Made by a program: the position numbers and the translations under genes. A stretch of DNA of 64,000 bases from Diogma glabrata (Eukaryota > Arthropoda > Insecta > Diptera > Cylindrotomidae), in contig OY856187.1 of NCBI GenBank assembly GCA_963693315.1, positions 46,580,485 to 46,644,484 on the forward strand, written 5' to 3'. Position 1 is the first letter of the stretch, and each line of letters opens with the position of its first letter. The notes beneath the pieces are model-generated. The model saw only the letters and a program-made list of their open reading frames with translations. It was not told where the DNA came from and did no database searches. Positions 57,920-64,000 of the stretch are shown here, one piece after another.

Positions 57920-58030
57920 TTCAAGTAATTACGAAAATAATTTGATTTTTTTTTTCAATTCAAAGGGATGGTTGTATTTTTCTAACAGAAAATCTTTACT
58001 CCTCGTTTTTCGTGTTTCGGGCAACCGGAA
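57920..58030 (-). mobile_element. SINE family B, truncated copy
   Basis: AAGTAATTxxG, TTTTTTCAATTCAAAGGxATGG and TTTTCGTGTTTCGG blocks match 50165-50243 and the 62.8-kb copy. The tRNA-like head is missing and LINE sequence follows at 58097. Confidence 0.75.
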
Positions 58031-58096
58031 AATCAAGACCGGAAATCAAATCCGGAAAAAATCAAATATCGACCTTTGGCTATCGTACCCAAACAC

Positions 58097-60335
58097 GCGT
58101 AGGAAACTGGAATGTCAGAACTCAGAACCATCGAGGTTAGCACAAGTTGAGAAAGTAATGGAAGAATATAACATCGAGATACTAGGACTCAGTGAATTAA
58201 GATGGAAAAATAGCGGAGATCAGCGAGTAAAGAAAATTATATGATGGAACTGACAACACCGGAATAGAATCAGTCATGGGCAAATATGCACTAGTATCAG
58301 CAGTAAGTTCCCACACAAGAACATACACAAATACATATGGACATCGACAAATGGAAGAACCAAGAATCAGATTGATCACGCAAATAATCACGTGTCTATC
58401 CTCACTACAAGACGTCCAGAGCAAAGCGAGGAGCAGACATACAAAACGACTACCAATTGTTAATTGCAATATTCAAAATCAAACCAGCCGATGTAAAACA
58501 CAAGTCATGTCAGAGGAAATAGATTGACACCAATAGATTGAGCGACAAAAATACAAATAACATCTTCAAAGAAGCTCTATCCACCAAACAACGACACCAC
58601 CAGCATTGATGAAAAGTGGGAACATGTTAAAGATACTTACCTCAAAACTGCTACAGATGTGCTTGGTTAGATACCAACAAAAATCCGGAAATCATGGATC
58701 AGTGATGATACCTGGAAGAAAATTGAAGAGCGTCGTCAGCTCAAGGTTCAACTCTGTCACTAGAATACAACCGAAATCCAAAGCAAATATGAAAGTACAG
58801 CAAAACAAGTGAAAAGGATGTCAAGGAATGATAGCAGAAGATATACAGAAAACAATCTCAAGACTGCAAAAACAGCAACAGCTAATAGAAGTATGCGCAT
58901 ACTACACAAATGTGTGAGAAAGGTCACTAACAAATATACAAACATTCCACCAATAAAGGATAAAGCTGGTCAAAACCTCACAACACATGAACAACAGCTA
59001 AACAGATGGAAAGAATACTTTGAAGATAACTGTCAATAACACGAAGGTAATTTGCAGTCCCCGGATGGCAACTATAACGAAACTATCAACACCCATCCAC
59101 CAACGGAACGGGAAGTTAGAGATGCCATACAGAAACTCAAGAATAACAAATCTGCTGGTATACCGATAACATATCAACAGATCTAGCCACAACAGTGGCA
59201 GCTCTAACACCACTATTAGCTGATGTATGGAACAAAAGTAAAATACCAACCATATGGAAAGAGGGTTTCCATTTGGTTGGTATTCTATCTTTGTTCCATA
59301 TACATCAGCTAATAGTGATGTTAGAGCTTCCGCTGTTGTGGCTACCTCTGCTTTGATTAATTATTATCGACAATTCCAAACAAAGGTGATCTAAAAGAAT
59401 GCAAGAACTGGAGAAGTATATCTCCGGTATATATGAAACTAAGAAATGAACAAGTCGGCTTTAGACCAGGAAGAAGCTGTACCGATCATATCAACACAAT
59501 CCGTATCAGTATAGAGTAATCAAACAAATATAATTCACCACTGTATCTCCTCTTCGTGAACTTCGAACGCGCCTTCGAGTGAATCAACAAAATCACGAAG
59601 TAAATAATTGATCTAATCAAAGAAATGTATCGGGCTGCTGGAAAGAGAATACAATACCAAAGGCAGCAAGGTAATAAATACATACATTTAACAACCACCG
59701 AGAAGTGAGACAAGGATGTGTACTATCCCCACTAATAGTACTAGATAGTATCACGCGAAAACTTGATGATGCAAGTCCAAATGGAATCCAATGAAACAGA
59801 ACAAGACGGCTCAATGATCTAGACTACGCAGACGACATCTGCCTGCTTACATATACACACATGCGGACATACAGCAGAAAATACAGAAGCTATACACCCT
59901 TGCACACGAAGTCGGTCTCAACATAGGAAAAACGGCTATGAGATTGAACACCAAAATGAGGACACCAATTACCATCAATGATACACAAGTGGATGAAGTT
60001 GATAAATTTGTGTAACTTGGTGGTGCTGTGGCAAAAACAGGCGGGACCGAAGAAGAGAAGATAACAAAGCCAGAAATACATTCAATGTGCTTCACACGAT
60101 CTGGAATGGAATGCGTCCATCCTGTCAAGAAAGACAAAATTACGAATGTTCAATGCATGTGTCAAGTCAGTACTGCGGTATGGGTGTGAAACATGAAAAC
60201 ATACAAGAAAGATCACAAACCACCTACAAGTGTTTGTAAACAAGTGCCTGAGAAGACTGGTCTAGTGTTTCTAGTCAAACACCATCAGTAACCAGGAACT
60301 TCTACGGCAAACAGAGCAGTTAGACATTAAGCATC
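58097..60335 (+). pseudogene. RTE-type LINE, decayed endonuclease-RT gene
   Basis: Fragments of one protein occur in order on the plus strand but in changing frames. They are GNWNVRT and LAQVEKVMEEYNIEILGLSE of the endonuclease N-terminus (58100-58210), and WISDDTWKKIEERR with a basic linker (58690-58860). The set continues with RWKEYFEDN (59005-59035), QVGFRPGRSC (59452), VRQGCVLSPL (59704), DYADDIC, the RT active site (59822), LGGAV.KTGG (60018), VKSVLRYGCET (60163) and NQELLRQT (60290). The pattern fits insect endonuclease-reverse transcriptase LINEs that I place near RTE. Many stops, deletions and an internal palindrome (59183-59345) make it non-functional. A C-terminal piece lies inverted at 61190-61490. 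Confidence 0.88.
59183..59345. repeat. Inverted duplication inside the RTE-type LINE
   Basis: About 76 bp (from CTAGCCACAACAG to ACCATATGGA) is repeated in inverse orientation (TCCATTTGGTTGG to CTGTTGTGGCTA) across a spacer of about 9 bp. Both arms encode the same LINE segment (ATT..ALT.LLADV). The right arm, read on the minus strand, is the better preserved. Confidence 0.88.
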
Positions 60336-60339
60336 CCAA

Positions 60340-61185
60340 CTAGCAGCTTCTAGAGTCATTCAATGTAATCGATGCTTAAAATTGTTATAACTAAATCAAA
60401 TTTAAAAAATAAAATAAAAAAAATATTAGTATTAATGAAATCTTGCGTGGGGGGGGATGCATTTCCTTATATTTGTTATATTGGCTGTGGCCCATTTCTC
60501 GATGAAATTGAAATTGAATCTGCAAATCGACTAAAAAATTTAAATTTACTCTGCTATCCTACTTGAGTAAATTTTGACAGATTGTGTTGAAATTCAAATA
60601 ATATTTGTTTTTCAATAATTATTTTATCGTAATTTAATTTTTGTTATAGAAAATGTAGCAAAACAAAAAATAATATTTCAGCGAGAAACGTCAAAATTTC
60701 AATTTCATCGGCATTTTTGAGAAATGGGCCACGGCTATTATATACCCTCGTACTCCGTTATCGATAAGTTAAACAGTGAACTACATATGTAATTCAATAC
60801 AGTTCATTTATTATAAAATAAACTTAAACGTTTTGAATCGCAGTACACTACAAAATAAAATAAATGACAATAAGTAAAATAAACCATATCATATGACGGG
60901 TATTCTAGGGAGGCTTGTTTCATAAATTATAATATCGCTAGTTTATGAAATTAAAAATAGATAGTTTTATAAAATTATTTCGTGAGACGGAAATGAAGTT
61001 TTTGATGCAGTCTACCAATATCGAAATAATATTCTTTATGGTGGGTAGTAGAAAAATAAAAATATCTGGAGGAAAATCTAATTTAATAAATATCACACAT
61101 TAGATCAGTCTTCTTCTTCTTCCTTGCCTTCATTTCACTTAACAACTACAATCAAATTCCTGGTTACAGGTCAGTGACTTCCAGG
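60340..61185. other. AT-rich spacer
   Basis: No gene or repeat was recognised. A 64-codon frame at 60372-60566 has no known motif. Confidence 0.5.
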
Positions 61186-61189
61186 GTTG

Positions 61190-61490
61190 GCGTTTAATGT
61201 GGAACATAGTACCATCCTTGAATTGACTCTGTCTTCTCTTTCTGATGTTGATAGACCATAGTTTCTTTGAATTTCTTTCATCTATCCGACCCAGCTGTTC
61301 TTCGGTCTTCCCCGTTTTCTCACTGCAGGTACCTCAAGATCTAACATCTGTTTGGGCACATTGGTGTCATCAGCTCAATAGACTTTTTCAAACCAGTTAT
61401 GCCGTTCCCTTTTCAGTTTCTCTGCGATAGAATCTTCAACATGCATAGATCTTCTTATGCGTTCGCTCACGATTTTGTTCTTAAATGCTT
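61190..61490 (-). pseudogene. RTE-type LINE, C-terminal fragment
   Basis: On the minus strand the segments RRSMHVEDSIAEKLKRERHNWFEKVY, ADDTNVPKQML and VRKRGRPKNSW match the WFGHV-RMDD-KRGRP type C-terminus of the endonuclease-RT LINEs seen at 58097. Two stops (after VY and after SWVG) interrupt it. It is probably a piece of the same family in opposite orientation. Confidence 0.8.
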
Positions 61491-61499
61491 TTCAGTTCC

Positions 61500-62770
61500 A
61501 GATGAACCAATAATGGAAGAAAAGCAAATTTTCAGTTGCTTGTTTTGCTTCACAGATGAATTTTAATTTCGAACCACTCATTTAACTTTCACTTAAGGCC
61601 AATATTTTTCCATTTACGGGAGCACGTTAATCATAATAAAATTCACACACTTTTCAATAAAATTCGAACGGAATTAAATTTATATAATCTTTATTGGCAT
61701 TCTTCCTTTTCTTTTGCAACTATTCTTAATACAATTGTTTTTCTTTCATTTGTTACTAACATTAATAAAATGGCTTTTCTTTCTTTTACAACTATCAATA
61801 ACAATCATTGATTTTAACAATTTAAACGATTTAAATAATTTTAAACAATTGTAAACAATTTCCCTCAAAACAATTTTTTTAAATTTCACACTATTAAAAA
61901 TAATAGAAAAATTGTTATTTGTTACACAAAATATCAACGAATCGTTTTTAAATCTCGAACGTCATCTGATCCAGAGATCAAACTTAATTATCTCGATTAA
62001 CAATCTGACTGATCTATGTATACCTCCAATTGACGGTATTTATATTTTTCCTTAAATAAACGAGAGAAAAAGAATAGGTAAGAAATTGTGTCTTCAAACA
62101 ATCAATACTATGACATCGAAAAAAAACTTACACATATAGGGTATTTCAACACAAAAATTCTGCATTCGTTGCATCAAAAACGGCGATAAAAACAAATATG
62201 AGCCAACCTGTGTGAAAGTTTTATTATCATCTTCATTTGTTGTTGCCAATATACATGTAAGAGAATGTAGCCATCCTGAATTTTTATTTCAACACAAAGA
62301 AATATTTCAAAAGAGAAAATATAAAACTTGCAATGTTTATAAAAAAAATGAATACATAATATGGAATCGCCCGAATGTTTACATACGTAGCTAGAAAATG
62401 TAATAAATAAAATTCAATAAAATGGCCCAAATGGTTACGTACGTTATGTTCAATGCTCGAATTTATATGTAAATTAACATACAAGAATTGTTTAAGCCCA
62501 AAGTTGCGGCATAACAGATGGAAAAGTTCTCTGCGCTGGAGATTGAGGCTTGACTGTCAGATATGACTGCCAAGTATCAATCTCTTTTGCCCAACACTTT
62601 GCTCAGAATTTATAAGTACTCTAACATTCTTGTATTAGATTATAAGTTCATTTAAACGCACCATGTTGGTTCATAACATGATACAACATCAGTCATTATA
62701 CAAATTTGTTTTGTCTAGCATGCTATCATTTTTTCTAGAAATCACAATAATGTTCGAGTTACGTTTGGAT
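61500..62770. other. AT-rich spacer
   Basis: No gene or repeat was recognised. Confidence 0.5.
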
Positions 62771-62775
62771 ATTGG

Positions 62776-62972
62776 AGATTTTTGAGATCAATTAAACTCA
62801 AATAAGTAATGAAGTAATTGGCATTTTTTCAATTCAAAGATATGGTTTGAAGATTCTGAGAAAAAAACCCCACTTCCCATTTTACGTGTTTCGGATGAAT
62901 TTGAACCTTCCTTTTCAGTGCCTTGTTCGAATCTTTAGGCAGACACGCTATTAATTACGCCGTTGAGGCGAT
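62776..62972 (-). mobile_element. tRNA-derived SINE family B, copy 2
   Basis: Aligns end to end with 50123-50320: GATTTTTGAGATCAATTAAA at the left, CAATTCAAAG and CGTGTTTCGGAT in the body, and ACGCCGTTGAGGCGAT at the right. The B-box is damaged here (GGTTCAAATTC-like on the minus strand). 197 bp, the same length as copy 1. Confidence 0.9.
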
Positions 62973-64000
62973 AACAATTTCGAAGTTGAAACTTCTTCAC
63001 TAATTTATTTTACTTAAGTTGAATTTGTCCACTGTCATTAAACTCCATATTATGGAAATGTTTTTAGATTATAATTGTTTTTATTGATGATTTATGTATC
63101 CAAATGTGCAATTTTTACTTTTCGTGAGTCTCAAGACTCAAACCAATAATCATTTATTTATTTTTACTTTGTTGTATTATTGTCTTTAATTACAATTTAA
63201 AACTATGAAAAATATATTGCAACTGTTAGTAATAAATTGATGTTTTTGAATTGGTAACTTATCGGTGTCTGAAAATGAGCTCTTATCAAAGTCAGTATCG
63301 TTGCAATATTCAATTTCTCCTTTAAAACCATACGGGGTATTATTTACCGTCTGCACTGAGATTCAATATATGTAGATTGTTTTTCTTCAAAGTTGTTATA
63401 TTCGAATTATATTTTTTTTTTGTTCTATTTATTTTCCTTGGAAAAAACAAATCATGTTTTCCAAACCTGTTCCGACTGTATTTGTGTTATTTCATAAAAT
63501 TATAAAATTCATAGAAAAATAGATAAATTAAGACCACAAACAATAGAAAAAAATATCAGTTGATTATTTCTTGTAGTTTCTAATCACGATATTAATCAAA
63601 AAATAATACAAATATTTCAAAATTCGTCATTGTTTATAATAATTGATAACAACCACACTCCACAGAATTTCTTCAATTTTTTTTATCGAGGTAAGATGAA
63701 GTTATCGATTATCATTTTCTCTTTACAAAACAAAATTCGTAGAAATAAAATTTAAGATAATGGGATATGCAAATATCTAGAATATTCAATGAACTGCACG
63801 CAGACAAGAATCTTCTTTTGACTGACAATATTTGTGATCCTGATCGAACAAGATCAAACAAAACTATCAGTAAACTATATATAATAAAAATAGAATTAGA
63901 ACAAGAAATCTTAATTTTTACTGATAAATCTTTGAAGACTTAATAAGTTTATTCGTTCGGATAATTAATTGTCATCCATAAAGTTTTGATTTAAGACGTA
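62973..64000. other. AT-rich spacer to window end
   Basis: No gene or repeat was recognised. Confidence 0.5.

Overview
The window is AT-rich, intron-poor nuclear DNA from an arthropod, most likely an insect. The reasons are the transposon families present (two Gypsy-type LTR elements, CR1/Jockey-like and RTE-like LINEs, tRNA-derived SINEs, hAT, Tc1/mariner-IS630 and Crypton-like elements), a 54-bp GT-AG intron, and the absence of bacterial gene organisation. I recognise no host protein-coding gene. Almost everything identifiable is a mobile element, a relic of one, or a tandem repeat.

Layout. 1-1745: two heptamer satellites, TTCAGAC then TTTAGAC. 4341-5014: a solo LTR. 5362-5738: a MITE. 6268-6800: a LINE relic. 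7654-21237: a young Gypsy element (241-bp LTRs, ATTTA target duplication). It is interrupted by a second, almost intact Gypsy element (9928-16385, 642-bp LTRs differing at one base, ATAT duplication) and by a 2.5-kb non-autonomous DNA transposon (17146-19657, 8-bp duplication CACGGCTG). 22762-24555: a non-autonomous hAT carrying a 1-kb foldback palindrome. 27213-31900: a short MITE, a GATTTAAATC-rich element and degenerate tandem repeats. 32180-36970: tandem arrays around a broken Crypton-like tyrosine-recombinase gene (33537-34706), which is bounded by inverted repeats. 37129-38490: a TIR element and simple repeats. 38945-39190: a tRNA-derived SINE. 45430-46770: a degenerate tandem array with a second copy of the 27.2-kb MITE. 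49330-52635: a four-level nest, in which an IS630/Tc1-type transposase relic is split by a solo LTR, and that LTR contains a SINE and a 5'-truncated LINE with an open reverse-transcriptase frame. 57920-61490: a decayed RTE-type LINE in pieces. 62776-62972: another SINE. The rest is AT-rich DNA without recognisable content.

How the parts relate. The inner Gypsy element and the two solo LTRs belong to one family, and all three sit in ATAT target duplications. The SINE at 38.9 kb shares its 3' tail with the LINE at 50.6 kb, which suggests the LINE supplied its retrotransposition machinery. The inner Gypsy element keeps a gag with an N-terminal SAP-like motif and a pol with protease, reverse transcriptase, RNase H and integrase signatures. 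The outer Gypsy frame reads through both insertion sites once each insertion and one target copy are discounted, so it was intact when hit. All similarity and identity statements were made by eye; no database search was run.
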